NCBI GenBank assembly: GCA_016722285.1
Contig: JADKGI010000030.1
Location: 471,354-535,353, forward strand
Direction: 5' to 3'
Source of the DNA: Saprospiraceae bacterium
GTDB lineage: Bacteria > Bacteroidota > Bacteroidia > Chitinophagales > Saprospiraceae
DNA length: 64,000 nt
Below the pieces are notes generated by a model. That model was given only the letters and a program-made list of their open reading frames with translations. It made no database searches and had not been told where the DNA came from. This document shows positions 19,387 through 29,410 of this stretch, piece by piece (position 1 is the stretch's first letter; each line of letters starts with the position of its first letter). The position numbers and the translations under genes were made by a program.

Positions 19387-20562
19387 ATGAAAGTTAAAAG
19401 AGTAGTACTGATTGTCCTTGATAGTGTCGGGATTGGGTATTTGCCGGATGCTCATGAATATGGAGATGAAGGAAGCAATACATTAGGACACATAGTAGAA
19501 AGGTTGCCATGTATTTTTATACCAAACCTTGTATCCATGGGACTTGGAAATATTGAACCAGAAAATTTAATAGAAAAGACATCAATTCCGATAGCTTCTT
19601 ATGGTAAAGCCAAGGAAATATCTGCAGGAAAAGATACAACTACAGGACATTGGGAAATAGCAGGTTCGGTACTTAACAAGCCGTTCCCTACTTTTTTGTC
19701 CGGTTTCCCGATATCATTTATAAATAGTTTTGAATCCGCTATTGGTGTAAAGACTCTTGGGAATTATGCTGCTTCAGGAACAGCTATTATTAATGAATTG
19801 GGTGATAAACATTTGCATACGGGATATCCAATTGTATATACATCAGCTGATAGCGTGTTTCAGATTGCCATGCACGAAGATTTGATTCCATTAAAGAGGC
19901 AGTACGAAATTTGCCGGATTGCCAGGGAAATGCTGACAGGTGAGCTTGAAGTAGGACGGGTAATCGCACGACCATTTACTGGAAATAGTGGAAATTATTA
20001 TCGGACAGCTAACAGGAAGGATTTTGCCACCCTTCCTCCTGACAATATACTTACTGCTATCCAAAATCATGGAATGGAAGTTTTTGCTATAGGAAAGATT
20101 TCAGATATTTTTGCTGGCAAAGGGATAACCAGGTATGTCAAAACAAACAGTAACAGGGAGGGTATCTATGAAACAATAAAAGCATTGAGTGGAGAAAAAT
20201 CCGGATTAATTTTTACTAATCTGGTAGATTTTGATATGGTTTATGGGCATAGACGAGATGTAGAAGGATATGCATCATGTTTAGAAGAGTTTGATAATTA
20301 CCTTCCTGACATGATTAAAACTTTGCATGATGACGATTTGCTTATTATTACTGCCGATCACGGAAATGATCCAACCTGGGATGGAACAGATCATACAAGA
20401 GAATATATTCCCATTTTGATTTATGGAAGTATGATAAATCCGGGAATGGATATAGGCATAAGAAATTCATTTTCAGACATCGCTGCAAGTGTTGCTGATT
20501 TTTTGGGCATAGAATTTGAGACAGTAGGATTGAGTTTCATGGATATCGTCATGAAGAAATAA
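19387..20562 (+). CDS. deoB: Phosphopentomutase
   Basis: DeoB moves phosphate between the C1 and C5 positions of ribose and deoxyribose, linking nucleoside phosphorolysis to DeoC. The protein is 391 aa, the family length, from the alkaline-phosphatase superfamily. The metal and nucleophile regions are visible: VLDSVGIGYLPDA with EGSNTLGHI near the N-terminus, SAGKDTTTGHWEIAG with the phosphorylated Thr, DMVYGHRRD, and ADHGNDPTWDGTDHTRE near the C-terminus. It is the first gene of a salvage operon, 25 bp before the phosphorylase gene. Confidence 0.96.
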   Translation: MKVKRVVLIVLDSVGIGYLPDAHEYGDEGSNTLGHIVERLPCIFIPNLVSMGLGNIEPENLIEKTSIPIASYGKAKEISAGKDTTTGHWEIAGSVLNKPFPTFLSGFPISFINSFESAIGVKTLGNYAASGTAIINELGDKHLHTGYPIVYTSADSVFQIAMHEDLIPLKRQYEICRIAREMLTGELEVGRVIARPFTGNSGNYYRTANRKDFATLPPDNILTAIQNHGMEVFAIGKISDIFAGKGITRYVKTNSNREGIYETIKALSGEKSGLIFTNLVDFDMVYGHRRDVEGYASCLEEFDNYLPDMIKTLHDDDLLIITADHGNDPTWDGTDHTREYIPILIYGSMINPGMDIGIRNSFSDIAASVADFLGIEFETVGLSFMDIVMKK

Positions 20563-20587
20563 TTAATTAAAAATAATAATCATTGGT

Positions 20588-21886
20588 TTGGTAGATCTTA
20601 TTAAAAAGAAACGGGATGGATTTGCTCTGAGCAAGGATGATATCTATACAATTATAAATGGATTTGTTTCAGGACAAATACCCGATTATCAGGTTGCTGC
20701 TTTGCTGATGGCAATCTACTTTAGAGAAATGAATGATGAAGAAACTGCTTACCTCACAGATGCTATGATGAGATCTGGCGATCTTATAGATCTTTCAACT
20801 ATTCCGGGTATTAAAATAGATAAGCATAGCACAGGTGGGGTAGGAGATAAGACTACTCTGGTACTCGGTCCATTGGTTGCATCAGCCGGGGTTCCGGTAG
20901 CCAAGATGTCTGGCAGAGGCTTAGGTCATACTGGAGGTACATTAGATAAATTGGAATCAATCCCCGGATTCGATGTAAGCATGTCAGCAGACCATTTTTG
21001 CCGACAGGTTAAAAAGCATGGCATTGCCATTTGTAGCCAAAATGCTCAATTAGTGCCGGCAGACAAAAAATTATATGCCCTCAGGGATGTAACTGGTACT
21101 GTGGACAATATTTCTCTCATAGCATCGAGTGTGATGAGTAAAAAATTGGCTTGCGGGGCTGATGGTATTGTCATAGATTTGAAGATAGGTGATGGTGCAT
21201 TTATAAAAAATCTGACGGATGCCGAAAAACTTGCCCGAATCATGATATCCACAGCACATAAAATGAATCGTAAGCTGGTTGCCGTCATCACAGGTATGGA
21301 AGAGCCACTGGGATACGCCATAGGAAATGCACTGGAAGTAAAATAAGCAATCGATACATTGAAAGGTAAGGGGCCAAAGGACCTGACGGAATTGTGTTTG
21401 GAGCTTGGCAGTCAAATGATGGTTCTGGCTGAAAAAGCGGAGGATACATCTGCGGCCAGGCTAATACTTGAGCAGCTGATAAAGAGTGGTAAAGCATTTG
21501 AAAAATTTGTAGAATTAGTAGAAGCTCAGCATGGAAATCCACATTATATACACAATCCTGAAAAATTACCTTCAGCAAAATATTCTTTGGATTACAAGGC
21601 AAAACAAAGTGGTTACATTTCACACCTGAGTGCTATGGATATTGGCTTAGCGTCAGTCAAATTAGGTGCCGGTAGGGAGACAAAAGACAGTCCGATAGAT
21701 TTCGGAGCGGGTATTTTACTCCTGAAAAAAGTAGGGGATTATGTAAATGAAGGGGACAGCCTAGCGACTTTATTCGCAAGTGATGAGATACTATTTGAAA
21801 AGGCAAATTTAATAATGGATAAGGTATATACATACAGCATGAGAGATTTGGAGAAAGATAAACTCATTCTCAAAATTATTACTTAA
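20588..21886 (+). CDS. pdp: Pyrimidine-nucleoside/thymidine phosphorylase with an in-frame stop at 21344
   Basis: This enzyme phosphorolyses thymidine or uridine to the base and (deoxy)ribose-1-phosphate, the substrate of DeoB. The family signature is KHSTGGVGDKTTLVLGP, followed by KMSGRGLGHTGGTLDKLESIPG and KKLACGADGIVIDLKIGDGAF. The reading frame is continuous to 21886 except for TAA at 21344-21346, in NALEVK-stop-AIDTLKGKG, where the family has Glu (GAA). Intact, the product would be about 432 aa. The best start in frame is TTG at 20588 (VDLIKKKRDGF), unless the true ATG is lost to an error. Whether it is deoA-type or pdp-type cannot be settled by eye. Confidence 0.86.
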
Positions 21887-21971
21887 GTTGCATATATCCT
21901 TGCCATTTCATTACATTTGTAAAGGATTGGATGATACGAATTAATTGATAGCCAAATAAATCAAACGCCAT

Positions 21972-22976
21972 ATGACAGTAAAAACCATAGAAAAGAAAAT
22001 ATCAGCACCTGCGGTTACAAGGGCTCTTCATTTACGCAATGAAGGTATTCCTTTTGATTTATCACTTATCGAAGGTATTAACATCAATAAGAGTGCTGTG
22101 GATCGGAGAGCAGCAACTATTGGCGGAAGAAGGTCAGTAAAAAAGGAATGGCAAGCTGCTTGGCTACTTAAAGCGATATCATGCATGGATTTAACAACGC
22201 TTTCGGGTGACGACACTCGGGGAAATGTACTGCGTTTGTGTTCAAAGGCTAAAAATCCTGTCAGACAGGATTTACTTCAGGCTATGGGAATGGAGGATGC
22301 AGGCATCACGACTGGTGCTGTCTGTGTTTATCACAATCTGATAACATTTGCAGTAGAAGCACTTGCTGGAACCAAGATACCGGTAGCTGCGGTTTCAACA
22401 GGTTTTCCGGCTGGTCAGATATCCTTGCCTCAAAAGCTGAGGGAAATTGAACTTTCAGTTGCTGCAGGGGCGAAAGAAATAGATATTGTAATCAGCAGAG
22501 CCCATGTACTTCAATCAGACTGGAAAGCTCTGTACGATGAAGTGTCCGCTTGCCGTAAAGCTTGTGGTGAAGCCCATATGAAGACCATATTAGCCACAGG
22601 TGAAATACCTACATTGACAAAAGTTGCAAAAGCTAGTATGATCGCCATGATGGCAGGGTCAGATTTTATTAAAACGAGTACCGGTAAAGAAAATGTGAAT
22701 GCAACCTTATCAGTAAGCCTGGTTATGATAAGGGCGATAAGAGATTATCTTGAATTGACCGGTTATAAGATCGGTTATAAACCTGCAGGCGGCATATCAA
22801 AGGCTAAGGATGCTTTACACTATCTCTTCCTGATGAAAGAAGAATTAGGCAACGATTGGCTTCAACCGGATTTGTTCAGATTTGGAGCATCCAGTTTGTT
22901 AGGGGATATCGAAAGACAATTGGAACATTTTGTGACAGGGCGATATTCTGCGTCATATCGTCATCCGATGGCTTAA
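21972..22976 (+). CDS. deoC: Deoxyribose-phosphate aldolase (long type)
   Basis: DeoC cleaves 2-deoxyribose-5-phosphate to glyceraldehyde-3-phosphate and acetaldehyde, the last step of deoxynucleoside breakdown. This is a class I aldolase with the Schiff-base Lys in SDFIKTSTGKENVNA and the second active-site Lys in IGYKPAGGISK. At 334 aa it is the longer type, with about 80 extra N-terminal residues compared with the E. coli enzyme. It lies 85 bp after the phosphorylase gene. The set deoB-pdp-deoC is metabolically complete. Confidence 0.95.
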   Translation: MTVKTIEKKISAPAVTRALHLRNEGIPFDLSLIEGININKSAVDRRAATIGGRRSVKKEWQAAWLLKAISCMDLTTLSGDDTRGNVLRLCSKAKNPVRQDLLQAMGMEDAGITTGAVCVYHNLITFAVEALAGTKIPVAAVSTGFPAGQISLPQKLREIELSVAAGAKEIDIVISRAHVLQSDWKALYDEVSACRKACGEAHMKTILATGEIPTLTKVAKASMIAMMAGSDFIKTSTGKENVNATLSVSLVMIRAIRDYLELTGYKIGYKPAGGISKAKDALHYLFLMKEELGNDWLQPDLFRFGASSLLGDIERQLEHFVTGRYSASYRHPMA

Positions 22977-23008
22977 CAACAATAGATTATTTAACGCCCC
23001 CAATTAAT

Positions 23009-24169
23009 ATGAAAAAAATTAAAACCTGCATTAAAATATTAAAAGACCTTGTTTCTTTTAATGTACTTGGAGGCCAATCAAACCTGGAAATCATCGACTA
23101 CATCGTCGAGATACTGATGGCTCATGGGATTGAATATCACCTGGTTCCCAATACAGATATGACAAAAACATCATTGCTTTGTAGAATAGGTCCTGCTGTC
23201 GATGGAGGGATCATACTGTCAGGACACACTGATGTCGTACCGGTCTCTGGTCAGGAGTGGAATACAAAACCTTTTAAACTGACCAAAATCGATGATTATC
23301 TTTACGGTAGGGGTTCTTGCGATATGAAAGGATTTTTGGCCTGTTGCCTTGCTTCAGTAGAATTGTTTAAGACCGCAAACTTAAAAAAGCCTGTTTATTT
23401 TGCATTTTCGTATGATGAAGAGATTGGATGCCTGGCAGGTACTGAGTTGGCTGCTTCAATTGGTAAGAAATACAAAGAAAAACCCATATTTGCTATCATT
23501 GGCGAACCATCAATGATGAATCCTGTTGTCGGGCAAAAAGGCATTTGCGTACTTAAGACTACAGTAAATGGCTCAGCAGGTCATTCCAGTATGATAAGAA
23601 GTGAGGTCAGTGCAGTACACGTTTCTGCAAAACTTATTTCATGGCTTGAGAAAAGAATGGATAATTATGCTCAGGGCAATATTCTTGACATACGTTTTGA
23701 CCCACCATATTCATCTGTTCATGTTGGCATGATCCATGGTGGCATTGCACCCAATGTTATCGCTGACAATTGTTCATTTTTTTGGGATGTAAGAGTTATA
23801 CCTGGTCATGATGTGAATAGTGTCATCATGGAGTTTGATGAATATTGCAGAATAGTTGAACAAGAAATCCGCACCAAATTTCCTGGCTTTTGCATAATAA
23901 CTATCGAGGATCATCCTCCGGTCCCTCCTTTGGGAACCAAAGATAATTCTCCTGTCATCCCACTCATAAGAAAAATTTCAGGAAACTATAATTTACATAC
24001 TGTCGCATATGCAGCAGAAGCCGGACAATTCAGTAATGAAGGTTTTGAGACCATAATATGTGGACCGGGTGATATTGCACAGGCACATAGAGCTAATGAG
24101 TTTATAACTATTGATCAGCTTGAAAAATGTCTGCAGATGTTTGAAAAACTTACAGAAGAGTTTGTATGA
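23009..24169 (+). CDS. argE: Acetylornithine deacetylase-like M20 metallohydrolase
   Basis: A cytoplasmic M20-family deacylase of 386 aa, closest to ArgE, which makes ornithine from N-acetylornithine. Metal-binding motifs are SGHTDVVPV, YGRGSCDMKGF, SYDEEIGCLAG and, near the end, AEAGQFSNEGFETIICGPGDIAQAH. The start MKKIKTCIKILKDLVSF is chosen because upstream codons overlap the deoC coding region. It follows deoC by 32 bp, so it seems part of the deo operon although the pathways are unrelated. Other M20 substrates are possible. Confidence 0.82.
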   Translation: MKKIKTCIKILKDLVSFNVLGGQSNLEIIDYIVEILMAHGIEYHLVPNTDMTKTSLLCRIGPAVDGGIILSGHTDVVPVSGQEWNTKPFKLTKIDDYLYGRGSCDMKGFLACCLASVELFKTANLKKPVYFAFSYDEEIGCLAGTELAASIGKKYKEKPIFAIIGEPSMMNPVVGQKGICVLKTTVNGSAGHSSMIRSEVSAVHVSAKLISWLEKRMDNYAQGNILDIRFDPPYSSVHVGMIHGGIAPNVIADNCSFFWDVRVIPGHDVNSVIMEFDEYCRIVEQEIRTKFPGFCIITIEDHPPVPPLGTKDNSPVIPLIRKISGNYNLHTVAYAAEAGQFSNEGFETIICGPGDIAQAHRANEFITIDQLEKCLQMFEKLTEEFV

Positions 24170-24180
24170 ATCCCTTCATT

Positions 24181-25794
24181 CTATTTTGAAACATCCTGAA
24201 CGGCAAATCCTCTACTGGCGACTTTTTGACCTTCAATCAGGCTGCAAAAATAATATAACCCGGGCAATTCGTAATTTGGTGTAAAGGAAAATTCTTTTAC
24301 GCCAAAAAGCGGTGGTATTAATTTTGTACTATAAATTGCTTTTCCGGCACTATCATATAGCACAAGATCCAGTTCCTGTGTGTCGGGGCTTAGATAATTT
24401 ATGGTAATATGGCCATTTGCATATTTAATGTTATTAATTTTTAGGTCCCCTTTGGGCGCAAGTTCATTCAGACAATTGTCCGTCAGAAGTTTGTTGAGGC
24501 CATTAAATATATTTAACCTGCCACCGGATACAGTCTTTCCTGAAAGCGAAGCTTTCTGATCTGTAGTTGACATTAATGCTTCTTTGACTGCCAGTACAGC
24601 ATTTTTTGGATCCGACGTGACTAAGGAGTTGAAGGACTGACATTTTATTGAATATAGTAATGCCGCAGCGCTTGCAACAATAGGAGTGGATAGAGATGTA
24701 CCTGATTCTGTTTTATATCGCCCCTTACTAATCAGGTCCGTTGTCAATATCAGTTCGCCGGGAGCAGAAATATCAACACTTATATTTCCGAAACCAGTAG
24801 AAGCATCCTTAATATCTGCCTTATTTGTACTGTTAACCACGATCATATATGGGCTGGTGCAAGTTGAAGGCATGTCGCCAACTATTTCGACATTATCATT
24901 GTCATTCGTGGTCGCTACGACATTAAGTACCCCTTGGATGCCAAGTTTTTCATATACCGCGCACCACAGCGGGTGGTCGGCTGCAAATGCTTTTGATAGT
25001 CCACCTGAATAACTGCTTACTAAAATATTAGCCCCTTTTGCTCCTTTGCTCGAATTGTAAATTGTTTTCTCATTGAGCAGATATTCATAGCCTTTTATCA
25101 CATCACTTACGAAACTACCAACGGTAACAGGAAGAAGTTTTATATTCCAATTCACCCCGGCTATGCCTTTCTGATTATTGCCTTTAGCACCCAAAACACC
25201 AAGGATATTTGTACCGTGGCTTTTTATATCATGAACACCTGTACCGGTTCTGATGTTCCAGCCATTTATGTCATCCTTAAACCCATTATTGTCATTGTCT
25301 ATGCCATCATTTGGTATTTCATCCGGATTGGCATAAATATTATCAATAAGGTCTTCATGAGCTATATCAAAACCATCATCAATAATTCCAATGACAATAT
25401 CCTTACCTACATAATCCTTACCTCCTGTAGTAACATCCCATGCTTCAAAAGCCTGAATGTAACCAAGGTAATACTGTTCATTTAATCTTAAATCGTCTGG
25501 TTTTCGTCTGTTTTCAAGCTCAGAATTATATTCAATCAGGTCAACTCCCTTATATGAGCGACAAAATGCATATAAATTTTTATCTTCTTCATCTGAGGTG
25601 ATCAGAAATAAGTCTGAGGTGTTGCCTAATTCTTCAACGTGTACCTTTGAAAATCTCTTTTCTGATAAAGCCTTACTAATTGCAAGGGCTACTTTTTGAT
25701 TGCATTGCAAAATTATCCCATGAGTTTTCGGAATACTCTGACACAAGCTGCTAAAAGTTGAAAATAACATAAAAACCAACAAAAGGTGCTTCAT
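24181..25794 (-). CDS. Exported subtilisin-like S8 serine protease
   Basis: A secreted subtilase of about 537 aa. The N-terminus MKHLLLVFMLFSTFSSLCQS is a signal peptide. A pro-region follows (to about 100). The triad is Asp in GIIDDGFDIAHEDL, His in SHGTNILGVLGAKG and Ser in SGTSLSTPIVAS. NDGIDNDNNGFKDDING is a calcium-type loop inserted after the Asp motif, usual in Bacteroidota subtilases. The last 80 residues (INNIKYANGHITI to the end) look like a beta-sandwich sorting domain of T9SS cargo. The gene converges with argE, with 11 bp between the two stops. An upstream ATG at 25821 lies within the promoter, so 25794 is preferred. Confidence 0.9.
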   Translation of the reverse strand: MKHLLLVFMLFSTFSSLCQSIPKTHGIILQCNQKVALAISKALSEKRFSKVHVEELGNTSDLFLITSDEEDKNLYAFCRSYKGVDLIEYNSELENRRKPDDLRLNEQYYLGYIQAFEAWDVTTGGKDYVGKDIVIGIIDDGFDIAHEDLIDNIYANPDEIPNDGIDNDNNGFKDDINGWNIRTGTGVHDIKSHGTNILGVLGAKGNNQKGIAGVNWNIKLLPVTVGSFVSDVIKGYEYLLNEKTIYNSSKGAKGANILVSSYSGGLSKAFAADHPLWCAVYEKLGIQGVLNVVATTNDNDNVEIVGDMPSTCTSPYMIVVNSTNKADIKDASTGFGNISVDISAPGELILTTDLISKGRYKTESGTSLSTPIVASAAALLYSIKCQSFNSLVTSDPKNAVLAVKEALMSTTDQKASLSGKTVSGGRLNIFNGLNKLLTDNCLNELAPKGDLKINNIKYANGHITINYLSPDTQELDLVLYDSAGKAIYSTKLIPPLFGVKEFSFTPNYELPGLYYFCSLIEGQKVASRGFAVQDVSK

Positions 25795-25818
25795 TAGTGC
25801 AATTTGATAATGGAACAA

Positions 25819-25826
25819 CAAAATTA
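25819..25826 (-). promoter_or_regulatory. Probable protease promoter, -7 element TAATTTTG
   Basis: Minus-strand TAATTTTG fits TAnnTTTG and lies 25 bp before the start at 25794. It supports that start over 25821. Confidence 0.45.
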
Positions 25827-25967
25827 TAATTAAAGATAAGTAAAATGCTTTTTTAATCTATTTATTGTAAAATTGATAAATTTAATTACAAAGGACTGGT
25901 TCATTTATTTGTACTCGATACAAAAAAAGAAAGATCATTATTGAAAGTATGAAAAGGAATGGAATTA

Positions 25968-25991
25968 ATTGCTAAAACGCTTTTTAGCAAT
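25968..25991 (-). terminator. Perfect hairpin after the DUF1684 gene
   Basis: ATTGCTAAAA (25968-25977) pairs with TTTTAGCAAT around a very short loop, 34 bp beyond the DUF1684 stop. The tract after it is only weakly T-rich, so termination here is plausible but not certain. Confidence 0.35.
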
Positions 25992-26024
25992 AATCTCTAA
26001 GTATTACTAGATGACTCCGTGTCC

Positions 26025-26663
26025 TTATTTGTATTTCTGTTCACCTTTGAAATTTTTTTCTCCAGCTTCCACTTCCATATTCAGGTGATTTTCCCGGGGT
26101 GGGATAGGACAATTATAACCATCACTATATGCACACCAGGGATTATAACACCTGTTAAAATCAATTACAATTTTTCCATTCTTAATCTCAGTGTCAAGCA
26201 GATTGATATACCGGCCACATCCGTATGTCTCTTCTCCATTTGTCAAATCTTTGAATGGTAAAAAGAGATTATTTTTATACATTGGATTGATGGGTGGGTG
26301 TATGTTTTTATAAAGATGAAGGGTTAAGGTTTTATTTTTTCTTTTACAATTGGCAACTGAATACAGGATGTAAGTTCTCGTCACGCCACTGTATGTTGGC
26401 ATTTCAAACGGAATGGCATTCTCTGCAAGTACACATGTACATGGGAGTACCCATTCTTTGTTGCCACTATAAAAATCCAAAAAAGGTAAATCTTCAGCTG
26501 TGAGAGGAGATCGTGAATTTTCCAGAAAATCTTTTTTATAGTTTTCTCTAAATTGATATAAATCACTTTTATAAGTATCCAGGTTTTTACTGGTTGTGCA
26601 ATTTAACAGAATACAGAAGTGAAATATCAATATTTTTTCATTCCCATTACTTGTTATTGACAA
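26025..26663 (-). CDS. DUF1684 family protein, probably exported
   Basis: A 212 aa protein of the DUF1684 family. Its hallmarks are in the C-terminal half: LPFKDLTNGEETYGCGRY, IVIDFNRCYNPWCAYS, and YNCPIPPRENHLNMEVEAGEK. The hydrophobic N-terminus with FCILLNCTTS suggests a lipoprotein or signal peptide. Family members are common in Bacteroidota and Actinobacteria and have no assigned reaction. The first 17 bp overlap the end of the upstream propeller-like gene, so they are in one operon with lepB. Confidence 0.82.
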   Translation of the reverse strand: MSITSNGNEKILIFHFCILLNCTTSKNLDTYKSDLYQFRENYKKDFLENSRSPLTAEDLPFLDFYSGNKEWVLPCTCVLAENAIPFEMPTYSGVTRTYILYSVANCKRKNKTLTLHLYKNIHPPINPMYKNNLFLPFKDLTNGEETYGCGRYINLLDTEIKNGKIVIDFNRCYNPWCAYSDGYNCPIPPRENHLNMEVEAGEKNFKGEQKYK

Positions 26664-27525
26664 ATACGACGCGATCCCGGACTGCTACTAGCCTGTTAAT
26701 ATTATTTATTCCAAGATTTGAAAAGTCAGCAATCTCAACCCATTCAGTTGATTTCGCAGGATTTATTGTTTTTAGTTTTGACCCGTCTCCGGCTATAATA
26801 TTGCCATTTATTAGCAAATCATAATCTTCACGACCTGGTGGCATGGTACATATAACCTTTGTATTTCTGTTCTGAATGTCGAGACTTTTAAGTTGCCAGA
26901 GATCTGATTTTACTTTATGAACAAAAAACAGTCTGCCTTCATTATCATATTTGATACACCTACCAATATTGTCAATTATAAAATCCGTTTTTCCGGTATT
27001 GACATCTGCAATAACTAAAGTATGAGGATTACCGACTAAAAACAAAGCTAAGGAATCTTTATTCAGCCATGCATAATATCCAATATTCTTCAGATTGGGC
27101 AATAAGCGACTACCCATTCCGGATCTATCAGCCGGATAACTCCAGAGACTCTGGTCTTTGCCATCAGGCTCTATACGAACACATGATATTTTTCCTTTCT
27201 GCATAGACGATGTAGCAGAAAATTCACTTATTCCTGGAGTCTCTGTAAATCGAAAATATTCAGCACTTTTGAGATTGAGGTGATATATTTCTGTTGTATT
27301 ACTGGTATCTTTTCCAACAGTCAAAAATAATTCATCAAAAGTAAAGAAACCCGGTTGGTTATTATATCCATTGGGGTTAAAATCATTTAAATATTTAATT
27401 TTTAAAAGTTGAGGTACAGCACTAAGACCTTTAAATTCTGCCAGATATAAATCCGTTTTTGGAAGTTGTGCTACAAGTGTCGATGCGCATAAAATGGAAA
27501 TCCAAAATATAAATCTGATATGCAT
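26647..27525 (-). CDS. Exported TolB/WD40-like beta-propeller protein
   Basis: A 292 aa secreted protein with a signal peptide (MHIRFIFWISILCASTLVAQ). The mature part shows repeated strand-turn blocks such as KISCVRIEPDGKDQSLWSY, TLVIADVNTGKTDFII, CIKYDNEGRLFFVHK and LLINGNIIAGDGSKLKTI, the style of a TolB- or WD40-like propeller. No enzyme motif is present. It lies 5 bp downstream of lepB and overlaps the DUF1684 gene. Its function is unknown. The operon suggests an envelope role. Confidence 0.65.
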   Translation of the reverse strand: MHIRFIFWISILCASTLVAQLPKTDLYLAEFKGLSAVPQLLKIKYLNDFNPNGYNNQPGFFTFDELFLTVGKDTSNTTEIYHLNLKSAEYFRFTETPGISEFSATSSMQKGKISCVRIEPDGKDQSLWSYPADRSGMGSRLLPNLKNIGYYAWLNKDSLALFLVGNPHTLVIADVNTGKTDFIIDNIGRCIKYDNEGRLFFVHKVKSDLWQLKSLDIQNRNTKVICTMPPGREDYDLLINGNIIAGDGSKLKTINPAKSTEWVEIADFSNLGINNINRLVAVRDRVVFVNNK

Positions 27526-27530
27526 TTAAA

Positions 27531-29150
27531 CTATTCTTTACTTGCAGATTTGAATATCCTATCCCAGTTTATGCCATTTCTGATATTACCTTCTTTTGTG
27601 GAGAACCAAATAAACAAAGGCTTACCAACAATATGATCATGCGGAACATAGCCCCAGGCACGGGAGTCTTCAGAGTTGTGTCTGTTGTCACCCATCGCCC
27701 AATAATAGTCCTGCTTAAATGTATAAGAATCTACTTTTTTATCATTTATGTAAATATCCTGACCTTTTATTTCCAGTTTATTGTATTCATATACTGCGAT
27801 TATTCTGCTGTAAAATGCGAGATTTGATAAATTCAATGGGGTAGTTACCCTGGCTTTAGGAATCCAGATGGGGATATAATTATCCACCGACCAATTGTTA
27901 GTAATGAGGGTATCAAATGGGAAAAGTTTAGTAGGTTCAGGTTTTTGAGGTATGGGCTGAATTATTACACCGGGATCCAGCGATTTTATTTTTTCAACCT
28001 GCTCATTGTCCAAAAAAAGTACGCCATAACCCATAGTAAACAAATCTTTTCCACCCATAGCATTATCGCCAAAGTCAATTCCCCATTGGTCTAGTTTTTT
28101 TGTATTTACGCTGACATTTTGTGGCAATTGGATTTGATAAAGAAATTGAAGATGCTTAGGATTACTTACCGCTTTTCCATTAAGATAAATTTGTTTGTCC
28201 ACAATTTTAAGACTGTCACCCGGACCGGCGACGCACCTTTTGATATAATGATCTTTTTTATCAATCGGTCTTACCACAAAATCATGGTTCCGGACTTTTG
28301 AAACCAGCTCTCTGTCACTCTGCATATATTCAGGTTGTCTTTGAATCTGGCTTACAAAATAGGATCTCTGCTTTGTTATATAAACGCTGTCACCGACCGG
28401 CCAGTTGAAAACGATGGGTTTGCCGGCTTCAATTTTTTCCAATGCCGGTAATCTTCTGTATGGAAGGCTCGGCTTTGAAAAATAGGATTCTTTATTAATA
28501 ATAGGAATCTGATTATGAAGCAATGGAATCATAGCTATAGTCATAGGAGGTCGAATGCCATAGTGCGCTTTAGAAACAAACAGAAAATCTCCGACATTGA
28601 GCGTGCCTTCCATTGATGGGGTAGGGATGACATAAGCTTCAATTAAAAACATACGGATAAAAGCGGCTGCAAAAACAGCAAACACAATGGATTCAGTCCA
28701 CTCTCTCAGGACAGACTTTTTATAGGGATTTTTTTCTTCAAGTTGTTTCAACTTATAGGCATCACCTCCTGCTTTTGCTTCAACCAGACTTCTGGTGTAC
28801 TCTGCTTCAAGATTTAATGTGGAGTCGATATATTTATCTTTGGGGTTTGTCGCGATTTTAAAAAACAAGACAGGGGCATAAATGACAGCCGCTGCAGTAT
28901 GCTTAAACTCCAGCTTTCCAAATGATCTGACCAGATCTACGGCCATACCTACAAAAATGAAAATATTTACTATAGGGAACAAGAGCCAGAAAGAATAAGC
29001 TGGTTTTCGACCAATCAATTTGCACCATTCAGAAAAATTAACCCCTGGAATCAAGCCTTTTATACCCTCAACTTCTGCCTTAGGGAAGAGCATATATAAG
29101 CTGATACTTAACAAAATATAGGAAACAACCAGAAATATTACAATACTCAC
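27531..29150 (-). CDS. lepB: Signal peptidase I, large Bacteroidota form
   Basis: Leader peptidase (S26) removes signal peptides from exported proteins at the periplasmic face of the inner membrane. At 539 aa it is large, as in other Bacteroidota. N-terminal membrane segments with LIPGVNFSEWCKLIGRKP precede the catalytic part. The nucleophile is the Ser in VIPTPSMEGTL and the general base is the Lys in HYIKRCVAGPGDSL. The final box is WAMGDNRHNSEDSRAWGYVP. A long insert lies between the Lys box and the final box. The promoter TATCTTTG sits just upstream, and two unknown envelope genes follow in the operon. Confidence 0.95.
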   Translation of the reverse strand: MSIVIFLVVSYILLSISLYMLFPKAEVEGIKGLIPGVNFSEWCKLIGRKPAYSFWLLFPIVNIFIFVGMAVDLVRSFGKLEFKHTAAAVIYAPVLFFKIATNPKDKYIDSTLNLEAEYTRSLVEAKAGGDAYKLKQLEEKNPYKKSVLREWTESIVFAVFAAAFIRMFLIEAYVIPTPSMEGTLNVGDFLFVSKAHYGIRPPMTIAMIPLLHNQIPIINKESYFSKPSLPYRRLPALEKIEAGKPIVFNWPVGDSVYITKQRSYFVSQIQRQPEYMQSDRELVSKVRNHDFVVRPIDKKDHYIKRCVAGPGDSLKIVDKQIYLNGKAVSNPKHLQFLYQIQLPQNVSVNTKKLDQWGIDFGDNAMGGKDLFTMGYGVLFLDNEQVEKIKSLDPGVIIQPIPQKPEPTKLFPFDTLITNNWSVDNYIPIWIPKARVTTPLNLSNLAFYSRIIAVYEYNKLEIKGQDIYINDKKVDSYTFKQDYYWAMGDNRHNSEDSRAWGYVPHDHIVGKPLFIWFSTKEGNIRNGINWDRIFKSASKE

Positions 29151-29171
29151 TTAAATTTAATTTAATTGGCG

Positions 29172-29179
29172 CAAAGATA
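29172..29179 (-). promoter_or_regulatory. Probable lepB promoter, -7 element TATCTTTG
   Basis: Minus-strand TATCTTTG lies 21 bp before the lepB ATG and is an exact TAnnTTTG match. Confidence 0.6.
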
Positions 29180-29410
29180 AATTAATTCTTTGATTAAAGT
29201 ATAATACCCAATTTGTAATTAGATTATGTTTAGAATTAATATTAGTTGTAATTGAAGAGTTTATGGTTCTTATAATAGTATCCTTAATGAATTTAGTGAG
29301 CTTAATGAGTTAATTATTTTGAAGTCAGGTTTATAAGGCATTGAATATAAGGCAATAAGAATTGGTATATACTCCTGGAGCTAAGGGCAGCATTGTTACT
29401 ATTAATAAAT

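Noticed and set aside
20588..21886. Stop-codon recoding (TAA read as an amino acid)
   Set aside because: TAA ends many intact genes in the window, so the code is standard.
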